64,000 nucleotides of DNA from positions 930,001 to 994,000 of the forward strand of contig NZ_AP027292.1 in NCBI RefSeq assembly GCF_030295765.1, given 5' to 3'. The notes under the pieces were generated by a model. It made no database searches. It saw only the letters and a program-made list of their open reading frames with translations, and was not told the origin of the DNA. This document shows positions 28,046 through 37,618 of this stretch, one piece after another; position 1 is the stretch's first letter, and each line of letters opens with the position of its first letter. Position numbers and translations under genes: made by a program. Origin of the DNA: Neptuniibacter halophilus. Its GTDB lineage: Bacteria > Pseudomonadota > Gammaproteobacteria > Pseudomonadales > Balneatricaceae.

Positions 28046-30001
28046 TTAGTGAAGCGGCTTGCGAGCCTTCTCTGTTTTTTCCTGATATAGCCAATCCACA
28101 TCTGGACTAGCAGGCCGGAAGCCGGAGACGGCCTCTTGAAGAAGCGCCCGAGCGCGCTCTGAATCTCCGGTTTGTAGCGATTCGTTAAGTGCAGCCAGAA
28201 TATTCTGTAACACATCCCTGCCCAAAGACTCTTCCTGAGCCCTCATAATCTTCGCATGCTGCGTGCCGATAACATCATCGCCGATCAGCAGCTCTTCATA
28301 TAACTTTTCTCCAGGACGTAGGCCACTGAACTGTATCTCAATACCTGAGAGGTGCTGATCGGTTTTCACCTCCTCCCCCATCAGCTTGATCATCCGTTTA
28401 GCCAACTCGGTAATTTTTACCGGTTCTCCCATATCAAGGACAAAAACATCTCCACCTTGTGCCATGGATCCGGCCTGAATAACCAGTGAGGCCGCCTCCG
28501 GAATCGTCATAAAAAACCGGGTTATCTCCGGATGCGTCACCGTGACCGGACCACCCTCCCTGATTTGTTGACGGAAAAGCGGAACGACTGAACCGGATGA
28601 CCCCAGCACATTACCAAACCGAACCATCGAGAAAACGGTAGTACCGCCTTTCTGTGCAAGATCCTGTAATACCAGCTCTGCCAGACGTTTAGTCGCGCCC
28701 ATTACATTAGTAGGGCGTACGGCCTTGTCCGTCGAAATCAGGACAAAACGCTCTGCCCCCGCTTGCAGGGCCGCTTCGGCTATTACTTTTGTGCCAAAAG
28801 AATTATTACGGATACCTTCCAGCACATTATGCTCCACCATGGGCACGTGTTTATAGGCTGCTGCATGATAGACCGTCTGGATATTAAACCGGCGCATGAC
28901 TCGATCAAGGCGATCAGGGTCCAGAACTGAACCTAAAACAGGAAACAACGGAATAGACAAACCACGTGTAGTCAGCAGTTCCTGAAGCTCCCTTTCAATC
29001 GAATAAAGTGCAAATTCGCTGATCTCATACAGAACTATGAGTTTGGGCTTATTCTGGATGACCTGTCGGCAAATCTCGGAACCAATCGATCCTCCCGCGC
29101 CAGAAACCAGTACCGCTTTATCCGTAATACTCGTTTCTATGAGTAACATATCGGGAGGTACGGTATCCCGTCCGAGGAGATCTTCAGGACTCACATCTCT
29201 GAGACTATCTACCGACTCACCTGAAATAATCTCCGGCATAGTCGGCACCGTTTTAACATGGACGGATTGCTCAGATAATTTTTCAAGAATTGAGCGACGT
29301 TGAGAATGACTGACAGAAGGCAAGGCAAGCAGAACATGGGTTATACCATGGCTCGTGATCAGCTCTTTCAAGTTCGAAGGGTCATAGACAGGGAAACCGT
29401 TTACCGTACTCTTCCACAATGCCTTATCATCATCAAGGAAACCTACTGGAAGGTACTCCGCTCCGCTCCCGAGGGCAGTAGCAAGCTGCACACCCGAACC
29501 ACCGGCTCCATAAATCAATACGGGCTCTTTTTCTATATAGTGTCGAAGCAACCAATGATAGTAGTTACGGACTAATAGACGACTGCCACCCACATACACT
29601 AGTGCGGCCAAGGCAAAATTCACTGGTACAGATCGGGGGAACGGCTGGATATTCAACACGATGGCGCTCGCCCACAGGAGTACCGCTAAAGCCACAACTC
29701 CTTTACAGACTGAGAGAATCGCCTGCGCTCCCATAAAACGGACAACCGCACGATACAAACCCAACCGCATAAAAATAAAAACACCAAACACAGGTGTTAA
29801 TAAAAATAACAACCAAGCTTCAGACAAATAACTGGAAGGCCACCATTCAGCCAATCGCAGGGCATAACCAGACCACAAGGCCAACGGCAGAGCAATAAGA
29901 TCAGATAGGACCATTATCAACTTTTTGCTATTACGCCCTAAGCTTAAAATCCAATAATGCGTGACTGGTGTGTAATGTTTATATTTTTCCATACATAACA
30001 A
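28046..30001 (-). CDS. Membrane-bound UDP-sugar 4,6-dehydratase (WbpM/FlaA1/CapD family)
   Basis: Converts UDP-GlcNAc to UDP-4-keto-6-deoxy-GlcNAc (xylo form), a precursor of QuiNAc4N, FucNAc4N and related sugars. The 651 residues match WbpM (665). Four N-terminal membrane segments (about residues 25-150) are followed by a CoA-binding-like Rossmann domain (LIYGAGGSGVQLA) and the catalytic SDR domain: VSGAGGSIGSEICRQV, VYHAAAYKHVPMVE, STDKAVRPTNVMGATKR and MVRFGNVLGSSGSVVPLF. ATG 30001 or 29992 may start it. It is the last leftward gene of the polysaccharide locus but is separated from the rest by the rightward cys operon. The DegT aminotransferase at 33776 is its likely partner. Confidence 0.94.
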   Translation of the reverse strand: MLCMEKYKHYTPVTHYWILSLGRNSKKLIMVLSDLIALPLALWSGYALRLAEWWPSSYLSEAWLLFLLTPVFGVFIFMRLGLYRAVVRFMGAQAILSVCKGVVALAVLLWASAIVLNIQPFPRSVPVNFALAALVYVGGSRLLVRNYYHWLLRHYIEKEPVLIYGAGGSGVQLATALGSGAEYLPVGFLDDDKALWKSTVNGFPVYDPSNLKELITSHGITHVLLALPSVSHSQRRSILEKLSEQSVHVKTVPTMPEIISGESVDSLRDVSPEDLLGRDTVPPDMLLIETSITDKAVLVSGAGGSIGSEICRQVIQNKPKLIVLYEISEFALYSIERELQELLTTRGLSIPLFPVLGSVLDPDRLDRVMRRFNIQTVYHAAAYKHVPMVEHNVLEGIRNNSFGTKVIAEAALQAGAERFVLISTDKAVRPTNVMGATKRLAELVLQDLAQKGGTTVFSMVRFGNVLGSSGSVVPLFRQQIREGGPVTVTHPEITRFFMTIPEAASLVIQAGSMAQGGDVFVLDMGEPVKITELAKRMIKLMGEEVKTDQHLSGIEIQFSGLRPGEKLYEELLIGDDVIGTQHAKIMRAQEESLGRDVLQNILAALNESLQTGDSERARALLQEAVSGFRPASPDVDWLYQEKTEKARKPLH

Positions 30002-30392
30002 ACTTAGAACTGTAAATAATCACCTTGTTGAATGGGAGGAGTTACAGATTGGTTGCCAACTCCACACAAAGCGACATCACAATAGGCCTCTTCAAGTGCG
30101 ACCTCAACCTTAGATTGAAGTGAGTGTGTCATTTCGAAAGCCAACGACATTTTGTTTATCAGTACACCACTGATGAGATACCGAAGTTAGGGCCGTCCCA
30201 TACTGCGCTATCGCTGATTTTCCGCATAACATATGGCCCAGCAGCTTCATATTAACACGCAAGGGGTTTATATCCTGTATAATTTTCCGGTTAATCATCT
30301 TAGGTAACTACCTAGCCAACCCAGCTACTTTGAAGAATCTGGGGCAACTAATCCCATAGCTAAACAAGAGCAATAATGGAGAATTAATTCAG
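30002..30392. other. 391-base divergent region between the dehydratase gene and the cys operon
   Basis: It should contain both promoters. On the plus strand TATAAT at 30278-30283 is a perfect -10 hexamer, but the nearest -35-like TTAACA (30252-30257) is 20 bases away, too far for a normal sigma-70 promoter. A minus-strand open frame at 30110-30298 shows no recognisable motif. No JUMPstart or ops element is seen. Confidence 0.45.
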
Positions 30393-32183
30393 ATGGACCA
30401 TCTTAAGCAAATTGCTCAGAAACAATCCTCTGCATATGGTTCTAATCAAACAGATTTCCTAATCGTAGCCTGCGGCTCTCACAACATGTGTAAGGCAGAA
30501 CTTGTAGAGCAATTGTTAACCTCTACTGCGGTTACCTCGCCTACTTCACCCCAGCGTACTAATCACTCAGATAACTCTAGGGCAGAGGAATCAGGGAACA
30601 CTCTTCACCGCTCGTCAATTTTACAGAGCAATCTATCGGTAGTTGACTCAACTGACCTACAGCAATTAACCGAAGCCCTATTTACTTCAAGTTCTACCGC
30701 AAGAGTTGCTATTATTTTAATAGACCCGACGATCACCATTGACGCAACGACCAAGCAACAAGTCATACTGTGCTCGATGTTTGGCATTAGGAAGATAGTC
30801 TTTTCCATCAACGTTACGAATGAAAAGCACTACAACAAAGAACAATTCCTAAATTTAGAAAAAGAATATCAGCACTTCTCAAAGTCACTTGAACTGGACT
30901 CAGCAGTATTAATCCCATCTTGCTTGGCGTCAACAGACAAAGAAAGCAGCTGGTATCAGGGCCCTAGTTTAATTGAGTACCTTTCCGAGAGTTCTGATCC
31001 GCACGCAATAAAGGAGCAGCCATTTAGATTCCCTGTTGAAGAGATTACACAGGTTGATTCAGATTCTATTGCTGCTTCAGGAAGAATCGAAACAGGTAAA
31101 GCATACCCAGGCCAAAAACTCAGAATTCTGCCGTCTGCACAGATAACCACAGCCAAGGCGGTCTCCCTCTCTAACGTAACCGGCTGCAAGCCTGTAAAAG
31201 AAGATAGCGCCGTAATCGTTTTACCTGCGGATGTTAAATTATCTACAGGCAATGTTCTTGTTACATCAGATTCCCCATGTGAAGTTTCTGATCACTTTGA
31301 ACTGCAACTGGTTTGGACAGATAAAGAGCCCGGTTATTTGGGACGGACCTACTGGATTCAAATTGGCACGGCCACCATGCGTGCAGAGATCACCAATATA
31401 AAACATAAGTTAAATATTCATACCTTTGAAAAGCTATCTGCCAATAAGCTTTCCATCAATGATATTTCAATTGTGACCCTCAAAACCGAAAAACCGATCC
31501 CGTTTGAGCCGTTCAAACAATGCCGAGCCTTAGGAAAATGCACACTACGTGATCACAGCAACAAAGTCACCGCCTATGGCACTATTAACTTTTCACTGCG
31601 TAGGGCAAAGAATGTTCATCTGCAAAAACTTGACGTAGATAAACAGGCGCGTTGTAAATTAAACGGTCATCGAAGCAGGGTACTTTGGTTTACAGGACTG
31701 TCCGGTTCAGGGAAGTCAACTATTGCGAATGCCCTGGAAAAGGAGCTGCATTCAAGAGGGATTCGCACCTATGTACTGGATGGCGACAATGTTCGCCATG
31801 GGTTAAATAAAGATCTGGGATTTACCGATGCAGATAGGATTGAAAATATACGGCGCATTTCCGAAGTAGCCAAACTCATGGTGGATGCTGGCATTGTCGT
31901 AATAACAGCATTTATTTCCCCCTTCCGCTCTGAACGCCAAATGGCCAGAATGCTATTTGAGAAAGGGGAATTTATAGAAATTTTCGTCGATACCCCACTT
32001 TCTGTTGCTGAAGCCAGAGACCCAAAAGGTCTATACAAGAAGGCGCGCAAAGGAGAAATTCCAAACTTCACCGGAATTAACAGTCCTTACGAAGAACCGG
32101 AAAACCCGGAAATCATCCTGCCAACAGCAGATAAAGCAGTTGATGAACTTGTTGCCGACCTCCTCTTGGAATTAGAAATATAA
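30393..32183 (+). CDS. cysC: CysN-like pseudo-GTPase fused to APS kinase (CysC)
   Basis: A 596-residue CysN-CysC type fusion. The C-terminal APS kinase (about 425-596) is complete: P-loop [33 protein letters not shown] and [14 protein letters not shown]. It should phosphorylate adenylyl sulfate to PAPS. The N-terminal part aligns with CysN (matching [11 protein letters not shown] and [11 protein letters not shown], then two beta-barrel domains), but the GTPase motifs are gone: the P-loop reads GSHNMCKA (28-35), the DTPG motif DSTD, and NKMD is NVTN. No cysD is nearby. Sulfate adenylation must come from elsewhere; the N-terminal half may be a scaffold. It starts an operon with cysQ and a permease inside a polysaccharide locus that has two sulfotransferases. 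Confidence 0.88.
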   Translation: MDHLKQIAQKQSSAYGSNQTDFLIVACGSHNMCKAELVEQLLTSTAVTSPTSPQRTNHSDNSRAEESGNTLHRSSILQSNLSVVDSTDLQQLTEALFTSSSTARVAIILIDPTITIDATTKQQVILCSMFGIRKIVFSINVTNEKHYNKEQFLNLEKEYQHFSKSLELDSAVLIPSCLASTDKESSWYQGPSLIEYLSESSDPHAIKEQPFRFPVEEITQVDSDSIAASGRIETGKAYPGQKLRILPSAQITTAKAVSLSNVTGCKPVKEDSAVIVLPADVKLSTGNVLVTSDSPCEVSDHFELQLVWTDKEPGYLGRTYWIQIGTATMRAEITNIKHKLNIHTFEKLSANKLSINDISIVTLKTEKPIPFEPFKQCRALGKCTLRDHSNKVTAYGTINFSLRRAKNVHLQKLDVDKQARCKLNGHRSRVLWFTGLSGSGKSTIANALEKELHSRGIRTYVLDGDNVRHGLNKDLGFTDADRIENIRRISEVAKLMVDAGIVVITAFISPFRSERQMARMLFEKGEFIEIFVDTPLSVAEARDPKGLYKKARKGEIPNFTGINSPYEEPENPEIILPTADKAVDELVADLLLELEI

Positions 32184-32185
32184 TC

Positions 32186-32980
32186 ATGAATATTGCTCAA
32201 AAAATTCTGTCTGATTCGAACATTTTATCTTCACTAAAGCATCTTATGTGGGAAGCAGGTGATGTGATTATCGACATCTACAACAATGAAAAAATCGATA
32301 TCACAACAAAAAAAGATCAATCCCCTGTGACTAAAGCCGACCTCGCTGCGCATAACGTTCTAATTCAGGGGCTTTCAAAACTAACACCAGAGATTCCTGT
32401 TGTCAGCGAAGAAGACCCCGCTTCTCTAGCTATACCTGAAACGGTTTCAGTATATTGGCTTATTGACCCATTAGATGGCACAAAAGAATTTATCAACAGA
32501 AATGGTCAATTCACATGTAACCTGGCTCTCATTGAATCCCACAAACCCACCCTTGGTTTTGTGGGCATTCCAGTAAAAGATGAGCTTTACATTGGTGGGG
32601 ATGGTATTCAGTCGATACGCGAAAAGCGGGGTAGTTCAAGCACAGAGGAACAGATTCATTGCTCACGTATTTCCGCAGATTTAACCCGTGTTGTCGCAAG
32701 TAAAAGTCACTTAAATGCGGAAACAGAGGCGTTTATTAATTCACTAGAAGGCGACGTCGAATTAGTTCAAGCGGGGAGCAGTCTCAAATTCTTAAAAATT
32801 GCAACCGGCGAAGCGGATATCTATCCACGACTGGCCCCAACCTGCGAATGGGATACGGCAGCGGCCCACGCCGTACTTGAGGGAGCTGGCGGTAGTATTA
32901 CACAAAGCAGCGGCAGCCCCATGGTCTACGGAAAAAGGGATATTCTGAACCCTTATTTCATTGCTAAGGGCCACCGGTGA
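32186..32980 (+). CDS. cysQ: 3'(2'),5'-bisphosphate nucleotidase CysQ
   Basis: Removes the 3' phosphate from PAP, the inhibitory by-product of sulfotransferases and PAPS reductase. The 264 residues have the inositol-monophosphatase-fold metal motifs: TKADLAAHN, SEEDP, WLIDPLDGTKEF and CEWDTAAAHAVL. It begins two bases after the APS kinase fusion and overlaps the permease start (GTGA). Location inside the sulfation operon suggests a dedicated role in clearing PAP made by the locus sulfotransferases. Confidence 0.94.
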   Translation: MNIAQKILSDSNILSSLKHLMWEAGDVIIDIYNNEKIDITTKKDQSPVTKADLAAHNVLIQGLSKLTPEIPVVSEEDPASLAIPETVSVYWLIDPLDGTKEFINRNGQFTCNLALIESHKPTLGFVGIPVKDELYIGGDGIQSIREKRGSSSTEEQIHCSRISADLTRVVASKSHLNAETEAFINSLEGDVELVQAGSSLKFLKIATGEADIYPRLAPTCEWDTAAAHAVLEGAGGSITQSSGSPMVYGKRDILNPYFIAKGHR

Positions 32981-33762
32981 TTGAAATTGAATGGGCACTA
33001 CTCTCCGGTGCTTTGGTCGGTTTTATTGTCGGTATAACCGGTGTTGGAGGAGGGGCTTTAATGGCTCCTATTCTGCTATTGGGCTTCAAACTAGACCTGA
33101 CTGTAGTCATTGCCACTGATTTACTGTTTGCTACCATAACTAAACTAGCCGCAAGTGGGCTGCACGCTAAAAATGGCTATGTTGACCGGCAAATCATCAA
33201 ACGCATGTGGCTTGGCAGTATACCGGCAGCTGTTATTGTTGTAGCCCTCGCCCACTCAGGTCTGTTATTCGACCATCCGTCCTGGATTGCAACACTACTC
33301 GGCTTCCTGGTAATTCTTTCAGGCCTCTCTATGTTGTTTGGGAAGTATTTCCAGGCCTTACAAAAGCGCCGACGAATAGCGACTCCAACTTCATTTAAAA
33401 AACTCCAACCCAGCGCAACAGTACTGGGAGGTGTCTTGCTTGGTGGACTGGTATCTACAACTTCAATCGGTGCAGGTGCAGTCGGAGCACTACTTCTCAG
33501 AGCCCTATACCCGCTAAGAATGCAACCCAAAAACCTGGTCGCTACTGATACTCTGCATGCAATCCCGGTATCGCTGATAGCGGGAGTAAGCTATCTTGGG
33601 ATGGGTTATACTCACCTCGAGCTTCTCAGCTATTTAGTTCTGGGTTCTATTCCTGCTGCAATAATAGGAAGTCATATGGTGACATTATCTAAGCCAGAGT
33701 TAATTAAAAACCTCTTGAGCATTGCTTTACTAATTGCCGGCTACAAATTATTAAGTACCTAG
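32977..33762 (+). CDS. TauE/SafE-family sulfite/sulfate permease
   Basis: A 261-residue inner-membrane protein with about eight hydrophobic segments and two copies of the family's Gly-rich helix (GFIVGITGVGGGALMAPIL; GGLVSTTSIGAGAVGALLLR). TauE/SafE proteins move sulfite, sulfoacetate or other small anions. The GTG start at 32977 overlaps the cysQ TGA by four bases, so the two are translationally coupled. In this operon it probably brings in sulfate or exports a sulfur compound; direction and substrate cannot be read from sequence. Similar permeases accompany CysC/CysQ genes in other sulfated-polysaccharide loci (from general knowledge). Confidence 0.88.
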   Translation: MIEIEWALLSGALVGFIVGITGVGGGALMAPILLLGFKLDLTVVIATDLLFATITKLAASGLHAKNGYVDRQIIKRMWLGSIPAAVIVVALAHSGLLFDHPSWIATLLGFLVILSGLSMLFGKYFQALQKRRRIATPTSFKKLQPSATVLGGVLLGGLVSTTSIGAGAVGALLLRALYPLRMQPKNLVATDTLHAIPVSLIAGVSYLGMGYTHLELLSYLVLGSIPAAIIGSHMVTLSKPELIKNLLSIALLIAGYKLLST

Positions 33763-33775
33763 CACTCGTGAGCTA

Positions 33776-34921
33776 TCAACGACAGACCTCTCTGATAACA
33801 CAACACGTTTTATCTAATTCGTCCTGGGTCAGTGTTGGATGACAAAGGAACATCAGACTCGTTTCACCCAGCTCCTTCGCCACAGGCAATCTTTCAGCAG
33901 GCCTCCCCCCTGAATTATCAAATGCCTTCTCTAGATAGACTTCAGAACAAGAACCAGAGAAACAAGGAACACCTTGTTCGTTAATCTCTGCCATGATCTG
34001 ATCGCGCTGACCGTTTTTAACAAAGACATAGCATTTGTATGCAGCATGCTCAATTACATCGGGTAATTCAGGCACGCGAAGAGCAGAGCATTCTTTTGCT
34101 GCTGCCCATATTTGATTGGCATAACGAACACGCCGGTCATGCCAATCCCCCATACGAGCCAGTTGAATGCGGCCTATTGCCGCCTGCATTTCGGTCATAC
34201 GCCAGTTAGTACCGAATGATTCATGTAACCATCGAAATCCTGGCGGATGCTCTCGTTCATAGACAGCTTCCCAGCTTTTGCCATGATCCTTATAAGACCA
34301 CATTTTAGACCACAGTTCTCTGCTATTGGTCGTAACCATGCCGCCTTCACCACCTGTAGTCATTATTTTGTCTTGGCAGAATGACCAGGTACCAATATGT
34401 CCTATTGAACCGACAGACCTACCCATATATTTCGCGCCATGAGCCTGAGCACAATCCTCAATCACATAAAGATCGTTTTCTGCAGCCAGTTTCATAATTG
34501 AATCCATCTCGCAGGGCCACCCGGCAAGGTGTACACATACAATGGCCTTCGTACGGGGGGTCAGAACCATTTTGATGGTGTCGGCTGTAATATTCTGACT
34601 ATCCCGATCGATATCTGCGAAAACAGGTACTGCCCCCGCATTCACAATGCTAGAAACTGAAGCAAGGAAAGTTCTTGAAGTAACAATTACCTCATCCTCT
34701 GCACCAATATCGAGTGCCCTCAATGCAAGATCCAGTGCTACAGTTCCGTTTGCAAGCGCAATAGCAAACTTAGATTGAGAAAAATCAGCGAACTCTTTCT
34801 CAAACAAGCGGCCTTCCTGCCCAGTCCAATAGTTAACCTTATTCGAAAGCAGAATATCCCGAACCGCATCCGCCTCTTCTGATGTGAAAGAGGGCCATGG
34901 AGAAAAAGGTCCATTTAACAT
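33776..34921 (-). CDS. DegT/DnrJ/EryC1/StrS nucleotide-sugar aminotransferase
   Basis: A 381-residue PLP enzyme that aminates a 4-keto (or 3-keto) nucleotide sugar using glutamate. It shows the substrate loop NYWTGQEGRLFEKEFA, ALANGTVALDLAL, VIEDCAQAHGAKY and the PLP-lysine segment WSFCQDKIMTTGGEGGM. Best guess: it acts on the UDP-4-keto-6-deoxy-GlcNAc made by the WbpM-type dehydratase to give a 4-amino-4,6-dideoxy sugar. It directly follows the phosphoglycosyl transferase gene, which could use that sugar as the first residue of the repeat unit. It is the last gene of the main leftward operon and convergent with the permease gene. Confidence 0.9.
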   Translation of the reverse strand: MLNGPFSPWPSFTSEEADAVRDILLSNKVNYWTGQEGRLFEKEFADFSQSKFAIALANGTVALDLALRALDIGAEDEVIVTSRTFLASVSSIVNAGAVPVFADIDRDSQNITADTIKMVLTPRTKAIVCVHLAGWPCEMDSIMKLAAENDLYVIEDCAQAHGAKYMGRSVGSIGHIGTWSFCQDKIMTTGGEGGMVTTNSRELWSKMWSYKDHGKSWEAVYEREHPPGFRWLHESFGTNWRMTEMQAAIGRIQLARMGDWHDRRVRYANQIWAAAKECSALRVPELPDVIEHAAYKCYVFVKNGQRDQIMAEINEQGVPCFSGSCSEVYLEKAFDNSGGRPAERLPVAKELGETSLMFLCHPTLTQDELDKTCCVIREVCR

Positions 34922-35557
34922 TTAATGAAAAACCGTTTGTAGGATGTATTGAAAGTCACGACTAAGAGACCATTTACGAATATATTCAATGTTGATCTTT
35001 ACCTTATCAGGCCAGATAACCTCAGCGTTATAGGCATCCGGGTCATCTTGCTCGGCAAGCAACTCCTCCTCGTTTCGATACTTTAATGTTGCGGGACCAG
35101 TAATACCCGGCCTGATGGATAGCATTACCTGCTCATCACCGCTTAATTTATCCGCAAACCCTGGAACATCTGGACGGGGACCAACAAAACTCATTTCACC
35201 AATAAAAACATTAAATAATTGTGGCAACTCATCGATTTTTGTTCGTCGTAGAAAAGCGCCAAGTGATGTTATTCTTGGATCACCACGCCGTGTGACAGTA
35301 GTGTTAAACGAATCAATTGGGCGCATAGTTTTAATCTTTATCACTTTAAAGATTCTCCCGTTGCGCCCTACACGCCGCTGAATAAAAAAACCATTCGAGC
35401 GGGTGTCGTAACTAGCAGCGATCCACGCAATAAGAATCAGCCACCAAAAAACAAGCAGACCAAAGGCAGAAAAAATAAAATCAAAAGATCGTTTCTGAAA
35501 GGCCTGACAACTGCTGAGCCTACCTTTTACATCGCCTAATTCATCACAGGTAGTCAT
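34922..35557 (-). CDS. Initiating phosphoglycosyl transferase (PglC/WcaJ catalytic-domain type)
   Basis: A 211-residue monotopic enzyme that transfers a sugar-1-phosphate to undecaprenyl phosphate, starting repeat-unit synthesis. It has only the catalytic bacterial-sugar-transferase domain: a single re-entrant hydrophobic helix (about residues 27-50), IQRRVGRNGRIFKVIKIKTM, the TKIDELPQLFNVFIGEMSFV segment with the catalytic Asp-Glu pair, GPRPDVPG, and PGITGPATLKYR. The absence of the WbaP/WcaJ N-terminal domain makes it PglC-sized, suggesting a di-N-acetyl sugar substrate. It overlaps the preceding sulfotransferase by 14 bases. Confidence 0.93.
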   Translation of the reverse strand: MTTCDELGDVKGRLSSCQAFQKRSFDFIFSAFGLLVFWWLILIAWIAASYDTRSNGFFIQRRVGRNGRIFKVIKIKTMRPIDSFNTTVTRRGDPRITSLGAFLRRTKIDELPQLFNVFIGEMSFVGPRPDVPGFADKLSGDEQVMLSIRPGITGPATLKYRNEEELLAEQDDPDAYNAEVIWPDKVKINIEYIRKWSLSRDFQYILQTVFH

Positions 35558-36401
35558 AACGTTTTAACGTCTCCCCTACCAAGGCTTCCAGCTTGTCAAC
35601 TTCCTCTTTGCCCAGGGCTTTTCGCCCTTTACCTAGGCTGCGAGCAGATACTCCACTAACCGCTTCTGAAATTTTTTCACTATCCACCTTCCTGTTCAGA
35701 AACACGAGAATACGTGAGAGCTCCTCTTCTGGATTACGAACAAAATCCTCATAACGAACACGAACAACTTTATCTTCAGGCATCGCTGATAACGCCGACT
35801 CAGATAAATCTACGCAGCGCTGCCATTGGAGCGCGCAAACCTCATTAAGGCTATGTCGTTGCAAAATCTGTTGCATTCCCTCCAGAGCAGGCCCCCAAAA
35901 GGCAAGGCGCTGTTCTCTTGAAATGAATCGGTACATACGCGCCCATAAATAACGAAAACCATAATAGGGCAAATCTGTTTTCGGTACGAATCGTACTTTT
36001 TCCAATATGTACGGTATGTCGAGTTTCGCAGTCCAACGTAGTTTGGCTGAACCTGTGGCATCGATGCCATCCCGATAAATAAAAATGTACTTAGCATCAG
36101 GCATAATTTCATTAACAAACGGAACTCGCAATGAATTAGCACAGGTCTTTTCAATAACAATTTCAGAACCATAGGTCGAACGGATATTCGCGAATCGCCC
36201 CTGGATATATTCTTTCACTGATGGGGTGGCTTTTTCAGCAGGAATCTCGTCTGATGCATATCTAATATTTCCATGACGCCATATGTAATTAATCTCATCA
36301 CACGGCCAGGTGGCAATACCATCTAAAGAGGTCAATATGTCCCTAAGCATGTTTGTACCTGAGCGTGGTGCCCCAATGATAATTACGTCGGTATTACTCA
36401 T
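35544..36401 (-). CDS. Sulfotransferase-family protein (PAPS-dependent)
   Basis: A 285-residue protein with the two PAPS-binding signatures of the sulfotransferase superfamily: the 5'-phosphosulfate loop GAPRSGTNML (residues 10-19) and the 3'-phosphate site FIYRDGIDATGSAK (Arg110, Ser118). A later RVRYEDFVRNPEEEL is the usual third motif. It should move sulfate from PAPS to a sugar hydroxyl or amine in the cytoplasm. It lies between the FucNAc transferase and the initiating transferase, so a lipid-linked or nucleotide-linked sugar is a likely acceptor. It is clearly different from the second sulfotransferase at 47317. Confidence 0.87.
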   Translation of the reverse strand: MSNTDVIIIGAPRSGTNMLRDILTSLDGIATWPCDEINYIWRHGNIRYASDEIPAEKATPSVKEYIQGRFANIRSTYGSEIVIEKTCANSLRVPFVNEIMPDAKYIFIYRDGIDATGSAKLRWTAKLDIPYILEKVRFVPKTDLPYYGFRYLWARMYRFISREQRLAFWGPALEGMQQILQRHSLNEVCALQWQRCVDLSESALSAMPEDKVVRVRYEDFVRNPEEELSRILVFLNRKVDSEKISEAVSGVSARSLGKGRKALGKEEVDKLEALVGETLKRYDYL

Positions 36402-36420
36402 TCTATTTTCCCTAACATTA

Positions 36421-37608
36421 CTACAGAAGAGAAGACCACTTGACCATTACCGCTTCTTCTGAAAACTCTCTTGACGCAAGTGCTGTCGCGTTCTTGTGCA
36501 TCGCTTCTAACTCAACAGAATCATCTGCTAAGGCTTTAATTGCATCAGCAAGCTTTTGTGCATCACCATTAGCAACCGCGAGGCCTACACGATTCTTTAC
36601 AATATCATTCGCCAGACAACTGTCCTCTTCAACAGACACTAACACAGGACAGCCTTGTTCCAGATATGTCATCGTCTTGCTAGGATAAGCATACTTATGA
36701 AGTTCAGGCATCAGGCTAACAAAACCAGCACTGGCTTTTTTCATCGCCACCTTAGCTGTAGCAACAGAATGGTGACCTACGAAAGTAATCCTGGCTCCAG
36801 TTTTCTGAGCCTGAATAGTGAGATTCTCTTTTTCCGCCCCTTCACCCATCATTAGGAGATGGATATCATCACGGTCAGCAATACAGGCCATAGCCTCAAC
36901 CAACACCTGAAGACCCTGAAAGCGCCCTATATTGCCCGCAAAAATAAGTACGAAAGGCTCTACCGGCCATTCGAAGGGAAGCGTTTCGCCATATTCAACA
37001 ACGTCTGAGGGCAAGCTGAAATTATTAATGACTAACGTTTCTGGAGGCTTACCTGGGCAGCGGTTTTCGAGCGAAGACGCCATGTCATGTGACAATACAA
37101 CTACTGGTTTTGCTTGACTACAGGTCCAACGATCCATTCTTGATAAGAATGAATAAATCTTCGGATTCCTGAACTCACCTGAAATACGACCAATTTCGGG
37201 GTGAATATCCATACAGTGATAAACAAACCGCGCACCGGAAACCCTTGCTGCAATCGCGACAAACCACCCAGCAAGAACCGGCGGTGAAGTCGATACCATA
37301 ATCACGTCATAGCGTTTTCGAAAAACAGCCTGCCATAATACCCTCATGCCCAGTTTAAAAGCGTTGCGAATACGCACTAATGGTTTACCCGACTCCGGGG
37401 GTAAATTAAGGCGAACAACACAAGCTCCATCAAGCTCCGTTCGGGCAGGTTGAACAGAGTTGTCAACGGCCGACTTGTAAGAAGGCTGAGAAGTCAAAAC
37501 ATCTACCTCATGCCCATCCTGAACCCAGCGCTGCACAATGGTACGTAACATAGAGGCATAAGGCGGCGTATCCGGCCAGTAATACCGGTGAATTACCAAA
37601 ACTTTCAA
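36421..37608 (-). CDS. wbuB: GT4 glycosyltransferase, WbuB-type L-FucNAc transferase
   Basis: A 395-residue GT-B glycosyltransferase. Family signs include LVIHRYYWPDTPPYASML, WFVAIAARVSGARFVYHCMD, FAGNIGRFQGLQVLVEAM and the nucleotide-sugar motif YPSKTMTYLEQGCPVLVSVE. It immediately follows fnlA-fnlB-fnlC, the arrangement of the E. coli O26 fnl-wbuB cassette, so UDP-L-FucNAc (or its amidino form) is the probable donor. I choose TTG 37608, which has GAGAGG upstream and lies after the fnlC stop; an ATG at 37671 would overlap fnlC by more than 50 bases. Confidence 0.88.
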   Translation of the reverse strand: MKVLVIHRYYWPDTPPYASMLRTIVQRWVQDGHEVDVLTSQPSYKSAVDNSVQPARTELDGACVVRLNLPPESGKPLVRIRNAFKLGMRVLWQAVFRKRYDVIMVSTSPPVLAGWFVAIAARVSGARFVYHCMDIHPEIGRISGEFRNPKIYSFLSRMDRWTCSQAKPVVVLSHDMASSLENRCPGKPPETLVINNFSLPSDVVEYGETLPFEWPVEPFVLIFAGNIGRFQGLQVLVEAMACIADRDDIHLLMMGEGAEKENLTIQAQKTGARITFVGHHSVATAKVAMKKASAGFVSLMPELHKYAYPSKTMTYLEQGCPVLVSVEEDSCLANDIVKNRVGLAVANGDAQKLADAIKALADDSVELEAMHKNATALASREFSEEAVMVKWSSLL

Positions 37609-37618
37609 TGACTGCCTC

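Noticed and set aside
30278..30283. Full sigma-70 promoter for the cys operon
   Set aside because: The TATAAT is perfect, but the only -35-like hexamer is 20 bases away, too far for a confident call.
30110..30298. Minus-strand open frame of 62 codons in the divergent region
   Set aside because: No motif, no ribosome binding site, and it occupies the place where promoters of both flanking genes must lie.
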